Below are positions 35,496 to 44,909 of a DNA stretch of 64,000 nt, in pieces. Source of the DNA: Verrucomicrobiia bacterium (GTDB lineage: Bacteria; Verrucomicrobiota; Verrucomicrobiia; Limisphaerales; DASXHY01). Positions within the stretch are counted from its first letter, which is position 1. The number at the start of each line of letters is the position of its first letter. The notes below the pieces were generated by a model, which made no database searches, was not told where the DNA came from, and worked only from the letters and a program-made list of their open reading frames with translations. The translations under genes and the position numbers were made by a program. The DNA lies in NCBI GenBank assembly GCA_035629175.1, contig DASPIL010000001.1, forward strand, positions 1 through 64,000, read 5' to 3'.

Positions 35496-38400
35496 ATGAA
35501 ATGTCATTTTCGTTTCTCTAGCGCCGCAAACAGACATCAGTTAGCCGCGAACGCGATTATTCTGGCCGCAGGGTTTTTCTGCACTGCGCTGCATGGCCAG
35601 ACTCCTGCCTTCCCGGGCGCGGTCGGTCACGGAGCGTTTGCCAGCGGCGGCCGCAACGGTTCCATTTATCGTGTCACCACGCTCGCCAACAGCGGCGCCG
35701 GGTCATTCCGCGACGGTGTAAGCCAGCCCAATCGGATCATTGTTTTTGATGTGGGCGGCTATATGACGCTGTCGTCGGAAGTCCCGATGTCGCGCAACCT
35801 GACGATCGCTGGCGAAACAGCGCCAGGCGGCGGCATCGCCATTCGCGGCGCGGAAGTTTCCACTGGGTCCTCGACCAACATTATCATTCGCCACGTCAGA
35901 TTTCGGCCCGGCAACATCGCGGACTCCGGTGCGCACTGCATCAACATCCGCGGAACCAATATCATTCTCGACCAGGTGTCGCTCGAGTTCGGCCCGTGGA
36001 ACAACGTCGGAGGAGTCAATGCGGACAATCTGACGATCATGCGCTCGCTGATTGCCGATCCCATCGGACAGCAATTCGGCGCACACATGGAACGGATCGG
36101 CGGCAAGATTACGTGGTATCAGAACATCTTTGCGAATGGCCATGGACGGCAACCCATGGCGAAGATCAACACGGTCTTCATCAACAACGTCGTCTACAAT
36201 TACCAGGCGGCCTACGACACGGGCGACACTAGCGGCATCTTTTCCCACGACGTGATTGGCAACTACTTCATCACGGGTCCGGCCACGACGAGTGCGGGCA
36301 ACAGCTGGTACCAGATGAATGCCAACCAGAGTTTCTACACAGCTGGAAACCTGCGGGACAGCAATGACGACGGCGTCCTTAACGGTTCGGCAACCGCGCC
36401 ATCGGGCGTCGTCGTCCTCGCCTCTCCGTGGTCGCCGATGACACCTCTCATTCCGGCTGCAAGCGCGCCCGCAGCTTTCCGCCAGACCCTCTCTCTGGCT
36501 GGCGCATGGCCGCGCGATCAGGTCGATCAGATCATCCTGCGCGAGGTGCGGTCGATCGGAATCCTCGGGCCGTATCCCTTGCCCAACAGTCAGAACATCA
36601 CAGGCCTGGGCAACAACGGCTTTGGCACGATCAACGGCGGCCCGCTCCCGCTCGACACCGACTCCGACGGCATGCCCGATTTTTGGGAATCCGCGGTGGG
36701 TTCGAACGCAAACGGGAACGATGCGCTAAACATCGATGCGAGTGGCTACGCCGCAATTGAACATTACCTTCATTGGCTTGCCGAACCGCACGCGCTCACG
36801 AGAACCAACACGTTTGTTGACATCGATCTCTCCACGTACACCGCCGGTTTCACGAATGCATTTCCAATCTTTCACCTTGCGAACTCGAGCAACGGCGTCG
36901 TGTCGCTCGTGAACGGCCGGACGGCGCGATTCACTCCCGCGGCGGGGATGTCCGGCTTTGGCGGATTCCAGTTCGCTGTAACCTCTGCCGACGGATTGAA
37001 TCTGACGAATCGGGTCAGCATCATTGTTTCGGATTTGCCCACGCCTGCTGATCTCGTCTGGCGCGGCGATGGTGTGGCGAACGTTTGGGATGTGGGAACA
37101 ACGCTGAACTTTGCTGAGGGCGGCGCGCCCGTGGTTTTCAATTCGGGCGACAACGTCATCCTGGACGATAGCGGTTCGAATTCACCCGCGATTCAACTGG
37201 CCGCCCCCATCAATGCGGGGATGGTGTCCGTGGTGTCAGAGCAGGATTATACATTTCATGGATTTGGATTTGCGGGAGGAACGCGGCTGTTCAAGACGGG
37301 CTCGGGCCGGCTCACGTTGAACAACACCAACACATTCAGCGCGGGCGGGTTTATCAACGAAGGTGTTTTGCAACTCGGCGATGGCATCGCGATGAATGGC
37401 AGCATCAGCGGCAACGTGACGAACAACAGCACGATTCTCTTCGCCAATCCCGGCTCAGTGAACAGCGCGGCAAACTTCGGCGGTTCTGGGACGTTTATCA
37501 AAACAGGAGCGGGCGCGCTGACCTTGAGCGGAAGCCAGAGCTACACCAACCTGACGATTGTCGAATCGGGCACGCTGGAATTCAACGGCGGTGTTCCCGC
37601 GGGAGACATCACGAATAACGCAGTTGTGGCGCTTCGACCGGCTGGAGCAATGACCTATTCCGGATCGATCGGTGGACCCGGCCGCTTGCTGACGGGCAGC
37701 TCTGGAATCACGCTGACCCTCAGCGGAAACAACACATTCACGGGTGGAATCAACATCACTTCCGGCAACCTGCGATTTGCAAGCAGCAGCGCCGCGGGAT
37801 TCGGGCCCGTGACCAACAGCAGCTCAGGACTCGTATACATCGGGCCGGATGTCGTGATCACAAACGACTTTATCCTGACCAGCGCCACCACAGATTTAGG
37901 GATGCGGGCGGAAAGTGGCGTGGGTGTGTGGGCAGGGAACATCACCGTCCTGGGGGGCGGCTCCTGGCGCCCTGGCAGCGATGGCGGAACGTTCGTTTTC
38001 ACGGGTGCCGCGCATCAGGGATCGCGCAACTTCATCGTTCCGCGCGGGGCGGTTCACTTCGCGTCGAACGCTGTCGTCAGCGCGACGGGCGCAGCCACGG
38101 CGCTCGGGCGGGACAGCACCGATGGCAATCGCAGCGCCAACATCACGATTCGCGACAACGCGGTGCTTGAGTTGGGTGTCTGCTCAATGGGCGGCGGGCG
38201 GCAGGGCGGTTCGGTGACGCTCACGCTTCAGAACAATGCTGCGCTTTCCACGGGTGCAAACAGTTTCGACCTGCATAATGTGAATCGCGCGAACGCCGCA
38301 ACTACTTTGCGGCTGAACGGCGGAGCGCTGACGGTAGGCAGCTTTACCAAGACCCGCACCCACACCAACACCATTCAATTCAACGGTGGCTGGTTGCAGG

Positions 38401-39365
38401 CGGGGGGGCCGCACGGTGATTTCCTGCCTGCATTCGCGAACCAGCGCGCGCTCGTGCAAACGGGCGGTGCGCGCATTGACGATAACGGCTTCGACATCGG
38501 AATCTCGCAGGCGCTGACCCGCGATCCCGCGTTGGGCGCGGCGCCGGATGGCGGGCTGACCAAGATCGGCTCAGGTGCGGTAACTCTCAGTGGTGTTAAC
38601 TCTTTCAACGGGCCGGTCCATATTCTTGAAGGCAGGTTGAAGGCCGCGGCTTCGAGCGCTCTTGCAGACGCCGGCGTCTTGCATGTAGCGGCTGGCGCGG
38701 TGCTGGATGTCGCGATGGGCGGCACATTCGTTTTGGATGCCGGGCGTTCCATCGAAGGCGACGGCGTGGTGAACGGCGCGTTTGAACTGGGCAATGGCGC
38801 GTTTGCGAAGCCTGGCAGCAACGGCGTTGGAACACTGACATTCGATCATTCGCTCACCCTTGACGCCGGCAGCACGATCTTGATGGACGTGCGCTCTGCT
38901 GACGGTGCGCGCGATTTGATCTTCGTCGATGCCACATTGATCTTCGGAGGGACGCTGGTCGTAACGAACATTGACCCGGCCCTCTTCGCCGCTGGTCAGC
39001 AATTCCAATTGTTCGAGGCTGGCGCCATGGTTGGCGTGTTCGACTCCATACAACTTCCCGCACTTGGAGCCGGCCTGGCGTGGAACACCAACGCACTGCA
39101 CACCTCTGGAATCATCAGCGTGGCGGCGGCCACCGCAGTGACATTCAACAGCATTGGACGGACGAACGGAAACATCGTGCTGACTGCGGCGGGCGGCGCA
39201 CCGGGGGGAACTTATTATCTGCTGACGGCGACCAATCTCGCATTGCCGCTAAGTGACTGGATTCCGCTGGAAACAAATCTTTTTGATGGAAGCGGCGGAT
39301 TTCGCCGGGAAGTTCCCGTCGACTCCCTGGAGTCGCTCCGCGTGTTCCGCATTCGCGCCCACTAA
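35496..39365 (+). CDS. Second lyase-stalk fusion, divergent pectate lyase-like domain
   Basis: A 1289-residue protein with signal ending near TALHGQ. The lyase part differs from its neighbours: FPGAVGHGAFASGGRNG, ITIAGE replaced by LTIAGETAPGG, IILDQVSLEFGPWNNVG instead of the usual HxSxxWG, and GHGRQPMAKINTVFINN at the catalytic strand, where RxP (RQP) is kept. Then a module TDSDGMPDFWESAVGSN, an Ig-like region, and beta-strand repeats (LFKTGSGRLTLNNTNTFSAG, GLTKIGSGAVTLSGVNSFNG). The C-terminal module contains YLLTATNLALPLSDWIPLE. Probably acts on a different polysaccharide than the other two. Confidence 0.82.
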   Translation: MKCHFRFSSAANRHQLAANAIILAAGFFCTALHGQTPAFPGAVGHGAFASGGRNGSIYRVTTLANSGAGSFRDGVSQPNRIIVFDVGGYMTLSSEVPMSRNLTIAGETAPGGGIAIRGAEVSTGSSTNIIIRHVRFRPGNIADSGAHCINIRGTNIILDQVSLEFGPWNNVGGVNADNLTIMRSLIADPIGQQFGAHMERIGGKITWYQNIFANGHGRQPMAKINTVFINNVVYNYQAAYDTGDTSGIFSHDVIGNYFITGPATTSAGNSWYQMNANQSFYTAGNLRDSNDDGVLNGSATAPSGVVVLASPWSPMTPLIPAASAPAAFRQTLSLAGAWPRDQVDQIILREVRSIGILGPYPLPNSQNITGLGNNGFGTINGGPLPLDTDSDGMPDFWESAVGSNANGNDALNIDASGYAAIEHYLHWLAEPHALTRTNTFVDIDLSTYTAGFTNAFPIFHLANSSNGVVSLVNGRTARFTPAAGMSGFGGFQFAVTSADGLNLTNRVSIIVSDLPTPADLVWRGDGVANVWDVGTTLNFAEGGAPVVFNSGDNVILDDSGSNSPAIQLAAPINAGMVSVVSEQDYTFHGFGFAGGTRLFKTGSGRLTLNNTNTFSAGGFINEGVLQLGDGIAMNGSISGNVTNNSTILFANPGSVNSAANFGGSGTFIKTGAGALTLSGSQSYTNLTIVESGTLEFNGGVPAGDITNNAVVALRPAGAMTYSGSIGGPGRLLTGSSGITLTLSGNNTFTGGINITSGNLRFASSSAAGFGPVTNSSSGLVYIGPDVVITNDFILTSATTDLGMRAESGVGVWAGNITVLGGGSWRPGSDGGTFVFTGAAHQGSRNFIVPRGAVHFASNAVVSATGAATALGRDSTDGNRSANITIRDNAVLELGVCSMGGGRQGGSVTLTLQNNAALSTGANSFDLHNVNRANAATTLRLNGGALTVGSFTKTRTHTNTIQFNGGWLQAGGPHGDFLPAFANQRALVQTGGARIDDNGFDIGISQALTRDPALGAAPDGGLTKIGSGAVTLSGVNSFNGPVHILEGRLKAAASSALADAGVLHVAAGAVLDVAMGGTFVLDAGRSIEGDGVVNGAFELGNGAFAKPGSNGVGTLTFDHSLTLDAGSTILMDVRSADGARDLIFVDATLIFGGTLVVTNIDPALFAAGQQFQLFEAGAMVGVFDSIQLPALGAGLAWNTNALHTSGIISVAAATAVTFNSIGRTNGNIVLTAAGGAPGGTYYLLTATNLALPLSDWIPLETNLFDGSGGFRREVPVDSLESLRVFRIRAH

Positions 39366-39491
39366 CGCCTTCCTGGGCGCAGCACCTTCGTAAGCTCCTG
39401 CCCATGGAAGGTTTTTCTCGCAGGGAAATCGAAACCTGTCTACAAATCAAATCGACGGAGGCGGGAAACAACCGCCCGAGGCCAAAATTCC

Positions 39492-40316
39492 ATGAACGGG
39501 TACGCATTCTTCGCTACGGTCAGGGTTCTGATTTTCATCATGGCATTCGTCGGCGTGGGCTTGCTCATGTGCGTCATAACGATTTGGGCCGAAGTATCGC
39601 GTGAGCTGTCGTATCGACGCGAATTCGGAAGCGATTGGCAGGCTCGCTACGAAGATGTCTGGGGATTGGTCTCCCGCGCGCACACACGGATCGGCTTTGC
39701 AGCCTTTGGCGCCATCGCGATCGTATGCATTCTCATCTGGTTGTATCGCCATTTGAAAGGTGCGAGTTCCTCTGGTGGGAAAAAGGCGTCGCGCGGCCGC
39801 CATTCCGAAATCGATCATTTCACACGCTGCCGTCGAAACGCAGTCATCGGCGTTTACTTCGGGTTGTTTGGCGTGGCTGCCGGAGTTGTGTTGCAACTTG
39901 TCTGGCTCGGATTGTTCGAGCGGTCCGACGATCAACAGGCGCTTGGCATTTTTGTCTTTCTCGCGGGTTACGTTTCCGTGATTTGCGGGTGCTGGTGGTG
40001 GCTGAAAGCGAAAGCCTGGAGCGAGGGGCTAATCTTTATAGCGGTGATGCCATTGGCGATCCTGTTTGTGCCGTTTGTGCGGCTGATCTTCCTGGCCGCT
40101 CCCATGCTGATTGTTTTTGGAATGATCATGATGCCGCTCATCCTGATCGTGGTTATCCTGACTCTGCCCGACAAATCCGGCTCGCGCCGCCGCCGGCATC
40201 GATCCTATCCGCGCGAAATCCGCGAGCGGGAAGGGCGGGGTGCTCAGAAACAACTAGAGATTCTGACGCTGCAGCAAAGTGACTCCCCAAACCGCGCCGA
40301 GCGCAATCAATTGTGA
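39492..40316 (+). CDS. Membrane protein of unknown function
   Basis: A 274-residue protein with about six hydrophobic segments: FFATVRVLIFIMAFVGVG, FAAFGAIAIVCILIWLY, GVYFGLFGVAAGVVLQLVWL, GIFVFLAGYVSVICGCWWWL and a long final stretch from LIFIAVMPLAILFVPF to ILIVVILTLP. The soluble C-terminal tail is rich in Arg and Glu. No motif of a transporter or enzyme is visible. The next small gene begins 13 bases later, so they may be cotranscribed. Confidence 0.6.
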   Translation: MNGYAFFATVRVLIFIMAFVGVGLLMCVITIWAEVSRELSYRREFGSDWQARYEDVWGLVSRAHTRIGFAAFGAIAIVCILIWLYRHLKGASSSGGKKASRGRHSEIDHFTRCRRNAVIGVYFGLFGVAAGVVLQLVWLGLFERSDDQQALGIFVFLAGYVSVICGCWWWLKAKAWSEGLIFIAVMPLAILFVPFVRLIFLAAPMLIVFGMIMMPLILIVVILTLPDKSGSRRRRHRSYPREIREREGRGAQKQLEILTLQQSDSPNRAERNQL

Positions 40317-40329
40317 AAGTGAAATCATC

Positions 40330-40605
40330 ATGAAAGCGACAACCGTATGCTTCAGCCTGCTGTTTTTGGCTGGGCTTTTGTGGGCTTGTTGGTCGAGCGG
40401 TTACCAACGGGGATACTCGCGAGGTGCAAGCGACGAGTTCGCGTGCTGGAAGCGGGTCCCTGTTCGAATGGATCGCGATTGGGACGGCTCTATTGTCGGC
40501 CGCAGGGATGCCAGGCTGCTGCCGGGCGGCAGGAAGCTTTCACCGGTGCTGGTTCGAATTCCTAATCGAAGCGTCAACAATATCCCGTCCAGAATGCTGC
40601 CCTGA
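40330..40605 (+). CDS. Small protein with N-terminal membrane or signal segment
   Basis: 91 residues from ATG 40330, beginning MKATTVCFSLLFLAGLLWAC, then a GYQRGYSRGASDEF segment and a basic tail. The CWSSG after the hydrophobic stretch is not a clear lipobox. No family recognised. The position right behind the membrane-protein gene suggests a shared transcript. Confidence 0.45.
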   Translation: MKATTVCFSLLFLAGLLWACWSSGYQRGYSRGASDEFACWKRVPVRMDRDWDGSIVGRRDARLLPGGRKLSPVLVRIPNRSVNNIPSRMLP

Positions 40606-40682
40606 CGCCTGCGATATCCAGGTGGGACACAGGCAGGGGATGAAGGTTGCTGTGGACGCGTTCGGTGTTTTAAAAGGAGGCC

Positions 40683-40931
40683 ATGAACTCATCGCATCAG
40701 GAGTTGCTGCGCGCGATTGACCTCGCTCTCGCAGGGAAATGGGAAGACGCGCACACCATTGTGCAAGGTCTCGAGGATGACGCAACGGCCGCCTGGATTC
40801 ATGCCGTGCTGCACAAGATAGAAGGGGATACTGCAAATGCGCGTTATTGGTATCGCCGCGCGAATCGCATGGAACACGTCGATGCCGAGCATCGTTCGGA
40901 ACTGATGTCCATCCAGGCGCAACTGCGGTAG
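40683..40931 (+). CDS. Small conserved helical protein
   Basis: 82 residues preceded by a strong AAAGGAGG site two bases before the ATG. The sequence ([40 protein letters not shown]) looks like two or three TPR-like helices. I remember similar short proteins in many Gram-negative genomes but no assigned role. No signal peptide, so cytoplasmic. Confidence 0.65.
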   Translation: MNSSHQELLRAIDLALAGKWEDAHTIVQGLEDDATAAWIHAVLHKIEGDTANARYWYRRANRMEHVDAEHRSELMSIQAQLR

Positions 40932-40957
40932 AAGAGATCGCCGGCTTGCGCTCGAAG

Positions 40958-40977
40958 CGCAGGCTTCAGCCTGCTTC
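40958..40977 (-). repeat. YGAA-loop hairpin repeat, copy 3 (minus orientation)
   Basis: On the minus strand GAAGC-AGGC-TGAA-GCCT-GCG. The stem differs from every other copy yet pairs perfectly. It faces copy 4 in the same intergenic gap. Confidence 0.65.
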
Positions 40978-41035
40978 AGCGGGAAACATGCGGGACGTGT
41001 GGTACTTGCCCACGCCGATCTCAGTGCCCAGCGTT

Positions 41036-41055
41036 GAAGCGGCGTGAACGCCGCG
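41036..41055 (+). repeat. YGAA-loop hairpin repeat, copy 4
   Basis: GAAGC-GGCG-TGAA-CGCC-GCG, preceded by GCGTT as in copy 5. It lies 19 bases beyond the 3' end of gcvP, which runs on the other strand. Confidence 0.7.
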
Positions 41056-41073
41056 TTTCGGAGCGCGGGCCGC

Positions 41074-43959
41074 TCAAGCCTGGTACTCGTCCATACCCAC
41101 GCACGAACAGATCGGGTTCCGATCGCCGAACACATTGTCCACTCGGCCCACGTGCGGCCAGAATTTGTAGTCCCGAAGACTCTTCACCGGAAACGCAGCC
41201 TGCTCGCGAGTGTAGGGCCGATTCCAATTGTCGCTCGCAATGATATCCGCCGTGTGCGGCGCACCTTTCAGCACATTGTTCCTGGCGTCCACGCTGCCGC
41301 TTTCCACGGCTTTCATTTCTTCGTGAATCGAAATCATCGCGTCGCAAAACCGGTCCAGCTCGAACTTCGATTCGCTCTCCGTTGGTTCCACCATCAGCGT
41401 TCCCGCCACGGGCCAGGAAAGCGTTGGTGCGTGAAAACCGTAGTCCATGAGGCGCTTGGCCACGTCCTCGGCAGTGACTCCCTTGAACGCGCGCAGGTCG
41501 AGGATGCACTCGTGCGCAACCAGGCCATTGCTCCGATAGAGCGTGGGGAAATTATTCTCCAGCCGCCGGGCAATGTAGTTGGCATTGAGGATCGCAAACT
41601 TCGTGGCATCCGTGAGTCCAGTTCCGCCCATCATTGCGATATACATCCACGAAATCGGCAGGATGCTGGCGCTTCCCCAGGGCGCAGCGCTGACGGCGCC
41701 AATCGCGACCTGATGATTGTCGTCTGCCGAATGGGGAGAGATCACCGAATGGCCCGGCAGGAATGGAACGAGATGTCTTGCCACACCGATCGGGCCCACA
41801 CCTGGCCCGCCACCGCCGTGCGGAATGCAGAACGTCTTGTGCAGGTTGAGATGGCAGACGTCCGCGCCGATGAATCCCGGGCTTGTGAGGCCCAACTGCG
41901 CGTTCATGTTCGCGCCATCCATGTAAACCTGCCCACCCGCCGCGTGCACGATTTCACAAATCTCCCGAATGCTTCCCTCGAAAACGCCGTGGGTGCTCGG
42001 ATACGTAATCATCAGGCAGGAAAGGGCGTTCCGATGCATTTCGGCTTTGCCGCGCAGATCGGAGACATCGATGTTTCCATCCTTGTCGCAAGCGACTGCC
42101 ACAATTTTCATCCCGGCCATGGCGGCGCTGGCAGGGTTTGTTCCGTGGGCGGAGGTGGGAATGAGGCAGATGGTCCGATGCGTTTCGCCACGCGACTCGT
42201 GGTAAGCCCGAATCACGAGCAAGCCAGCGTATTCGCCCTGGGACCCCGCATTCGGCTGGAGAGAAATTCCGGCAAAGCCTGTGCATTCGGCGAGCCAGCT
42301 CTCGAGCTGCTTGAACAGCTCCTGGTAACCGCGTGTTTGTTCCAGGGGCGCGAACGGATGAATCCTTGAAAACTCAGGCCATGAAACGGGAAACATTTCG
42401 GCTGTGGCGTTCAGCTTCATCGTGCACGAACCCAGCGGGATCATGGATGCGGTCAGGGAGAGATCGCGCGATTCCAGCCGCTTGATGTAACGCAGCATTT
42501 CGGTTTCCGAGTGGTATCGGTTGAAAACCGGATGCTGGAGGAACGTGGATTTTCGGTTGTGAATTTCGGGTTGCGAACCTGGCGCGAGATCCCGCAGGTC
42601 GAGGCGGAATGTCTTGTCGTGATTGAATACCTGCAGCAGTTCCGCGATATCCTCGACGCGCGTTGTTTCATCCAGCGCAATGCCAATCGCGCCCTCATCG
42701 ACCAGGCGCAAGTTGATTCGATGTGCCTTCGCGATTTGCAAAATCTCTGCCGCGCGCTCCTTTCCAGCATTGATCGTTACTGTGTCGAATCGCCGCGCCG
42801 GCGGGATGGTGAAACCGAGCTGTTGCGAACCGGCCACGAACAAAGCGGTGAGAGCATGGACACGTTTCGCAATTTTCTTCAATCCCTCGGGGCCATGATA
42901 CACCGCGTACAAGGCTGCCATGTTCGCGAGCAGCGCCTGTGCTGTGCAGATGTTGCTGGTCGCCTTTTCACGTCGAATGTGCTGTTCGCGCGTCTGGAGC
43001 GTCAGGCGCAGGGCCGGCCGCCCGCGGGAGTCCTTCGACACACCAACAAGACGCCCCGGCAGCATGCGTTTGAAAGCATCCTTCGTTGAAAGGAACGCTG
43101 CGTGGGGCCCGCCATATCCGAGCGGAACGCCGAAACGTTGAGCGTTGCCCACGGCGATGTCCGCCCCGAACTCGCCTGGCGGCGTGATCAATGTCAGCGC
43201 CAGGAGATCTGCGGCAACCGTCAGCATTGCGCCCGCTGCGTGTGCCTTCTCCGCGAACGCGCTGAAATCATGGATGACACCGAACGTGTCAGGATATTGC
43301 ACCAGCGCGCCAAACACCTGGTCATGGAAAACAAATTGGTCATGACTGCCCACGATCACTTCGATGCCTAGCGCTCGCGCGCGTGTTTGAACCACTTCGA
43401 TGTTTTGCGGATGACACGCGTCCGACACGAAGAATGTATTCCGCCCATCCTTCAGCGCCTGGGAGAGGGTCATCGCTTCAGCGCATGCGGTGGCTTCGTC
43501 GAGCAGCGAGGCGTTGGCGATATGCATGCCCGTCAGTTCCGCGACCATGGTTTGGAAGTTCAGCAACGATTCCAGGCGGCCCTGCGAGATTTCTGCCTGG
43601 TACGGGGTGTACTGCGTGTACCAGCCCGGATTTTCCAGCACGTTGCGCTGTATGACGGGCGGCGTGATACAATCATGGAAGCCCATCCCGATGAAGGAAC
43701 GAAATACCTGGTTCTGCGCGGCAATGCTTTTCAGATCGGCGAGCGCGGCATGCTCGGTTCGCGGGCGCGGCAGATTCAACCGCTGTGTGAGACGGATCTG
43801 CCTGGGCACAGCGGCGTCGACAAGTTGATCAAGATCGTTGTAGCCCAACAGGTTGAGCATTTCGCGGGTGTCCTCCGCAGAGGGGCCGATATGGCGTCGA
43901 ACAAAACTGTCCGGATGCGCCAGGGAATCGGAAAAAGCCGAACTTTCTGAATCTGACAT
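41074..43959 (-). CDS. gcvP: Glycine dehydrogenase (decarboxylating), P protein
   Basis: A full-length 961-residue single-chain P protein of the glycine cleavage system, a PLP enzyme that decarboxylates glycine and passes the aminomethyl group to lipoylated GcvH. The N-terminal half shows [15 protein letters not shown] and [20 protein letters not shown]; the C-terminal half has [20 protein letters not shown] and the PLP lysine in [19 protein letters not shown]. The gcvT and gcvH genes are not adjacent, and no glycine riboswitch pattern is visible upstream. Confidence 0.96.
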   Translation of the reverse strand: MSDSESSAFSDSLAHPDSFVRRHIGPSAEDTREMLNLLGYNDLDQLVDAAVPRQIRLTQRLNLPRPRTEHAALADLKSIAAQNQVFRSFIGMGFHDCITPPVIQRNVLENPGWYTQYTPYQAEISQGRLESLLNFQTMVAELTGMHIANASLLDEATACAEAMTLSQALKDGRNTFFVSDACHPQNIEVVQTRARALGIEVIVGSHDQFVFHDQVFGALVQYPDTFGVIHDFSAFAEKAHAAGAMLTVAADLLALTLITPPGEFGADIAVGNAQRFGVPLGYGGPHAAFLSTKDAFKRMLPGRLVGVSKDSRGRPALRLTLQTREQHIRREKATSNICTAQALLANMAALYAVYHGPEGLKKIAKRVHALTALFVAGSQQLGFTIPPARRFDTVTINAGKERAAEILQIAKAHRINLRLVDEGAIGIALDETTRVEDIAELLQVFNHDKTFRLDLRDLAPGSQPEIHNRKSTFLQHPVFNRYHSETEMLRYIKRLESRDLSLTASMIPLGSCTMKLNATAEMFPVSWPEFSRIHPFAPLEQTRGYQELFKQLESWLAECTGFAGISLQPNAGSQGEYAGLLVIRAYHESRGETHRTICLIPTSAHGTNPASAAMAGMKIVAVACDKDGNIDVSDLRGKAEMHRNALSCLMITYPSTHGVFEGSIREICEIVHAAGGQVYMDGANMNAQLGLTSPGFIGADVCHLNLHKTFCIPHGGGGPGVGPIGVARHLVPFLPGHSVISPHSADDNHQVAIGAVSAAPWGSASILPISWMYIAMMGGTGLTDATKFAILNANYIARRLENNFPTLYRSNGLVAHECILDLRAFKGVTAEDVAKRLMDYGFHAPTLSWPVAGTLMVEPTESESKFELDRFCDAMISIHEEMKAVESGSVDARNNVLKGAPHTADIIASDNWNRPYTREQAAFPVKSLRDYKFWPHVGRVDNVFGDRNPICSCVGMDEYQA

Positions 43960-44121
43960 CCGGGGAAGTTAAAAGCGATGTTCGTCAAATCAAGTGCATA
44001 TGCGCACAGCCGCGGGCAGAGCCTCCGTTTCGATGGAATCTTTGAAACAAATTTCCAGCTTTTCGGTCTTTAGTGATGACAACGGACGAAAACTGTACCC
44101 AATCTCTGCAACTCAACTTCT

Positions 44122-44844
44122 ATGAAAAGCACAATCCTCCTCGCATTCGCCGTGATGGCGGGCATTTCGGCCCATGCCGCAGAAAACGCGGACGCGGCAA
44201 AAGTCACGGCTGCAATCAGCAAGCTCGAGGCTGCCCCGAATTACAGCTGGACGACGACAACCAAGCTGCCGAATTCGCCATTTGAACCCGGACCTGTCGA
44301 GGCCAGGACAGAGAAGGGCGGCTATACACTGATTCGCCAGGACGTCGGCGACAACACCATGGAGGTCGCGTTCAAGGGGACGAACATTGTAATGAAGCAG
44401 GACGGTGATTGGCGGCTTCCGGGTGAGCTGGAAGGTTTTCCCGCGATGATGGCAGGCTGGATTGTGCGCAATGGGACGGCGGCTCGTGAAGCCACCAACA
44501 TGCTGGCAAAGGCCAGGGAATTAAAAGCCGAAGGGGATGTGCTTACATCGGACTACACGAGCGAAGGCGCCACGGCACTGCTTCACTTTGGCCGCGAGAC
44601 TGGCGCGCCTGCGCCGAAGGACGCCAAGGGATCCATCAAGTTTTGGCTCAAGGACGGAGCGCTGACGAAATTTGAGTCGCACCTGAAGGGCCTCGTTTCG
44701 TTTGGCGGCGATGAGCAGGATTTTGAGATGACCCGCACGTTCGACATCAAAGCGGTGGGAACAACCAAAGTCGAAGTTCCCGAGGCAGCCTTGAAGAAAC
44801 TGGGAGCCAAACCGGCCACCGAACAGAACGCCGAGACGAAGTAG
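44122..44844 (+). CDS. Secreted protein of unknown function, possibly LolA/LppX-like fold
   Basis: 240 residues with a clear signal peptide (MKSTILLAFAVMAGISAHA). The body alternates short strands (YSWTTTTKLP, GGYTLIRQDVGDNTMEVAF, GSIKFWLKDGALTKFESHLK, TTKVEVPEAALKKLG). This is reminiscent of the half-barrel lipoprotein-carrier fold, but no specific motif confirms it. It stands alone between divergent gcvP and convergent rlmI. Function unknown. Confidence 0.6.
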   Translation: MKSTILLAFAVMAGISAHAAENADAAKVTAAISKLEAAPNYSWTTTTKLPNSPFEPGPVEARTEKGGYTLIRQDVGDNTMEVAFKGTNIVMKQDGDWRLPGELEGFPAMMAGWIVRNGTAAREATNMLAKARELKAEGDVLTSDYTSEGATALLHFGRETGAPAPKDAKGSIKFWLKDGALTKFESHLKGLVSFGGDEQDFEMTRTFDIKAVGTTKVEVPEAALKKLGAKPATEQNAETK

Positions 44845-44867
44845 CCTGCTTTTCGCACTCTTCGCAA

Positions 44868-44901
44868 ACGGCGCGGCGGCACATCCTCGCTGCCGCGCCG
44901 T
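44868..44901. terminator. Hairpin between convergent genes
   Basis: ACGGCGCGGC and GCCGCGCCGT form a perfect ten-base stem with a 14-base loop, between the ends of two convergent genes. There is no clear T run on either side, so a shared terminator role is inferred from position. Confidence 0.5.
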
Positions 44902-44909
44902 GAATCCGT

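Noticed and set aside
43960..44100. Glycine riboswitch upstream of gcvP
   Set aside because: The conserved aptamer cores are not recognisable on the minus strand in front of the gene.
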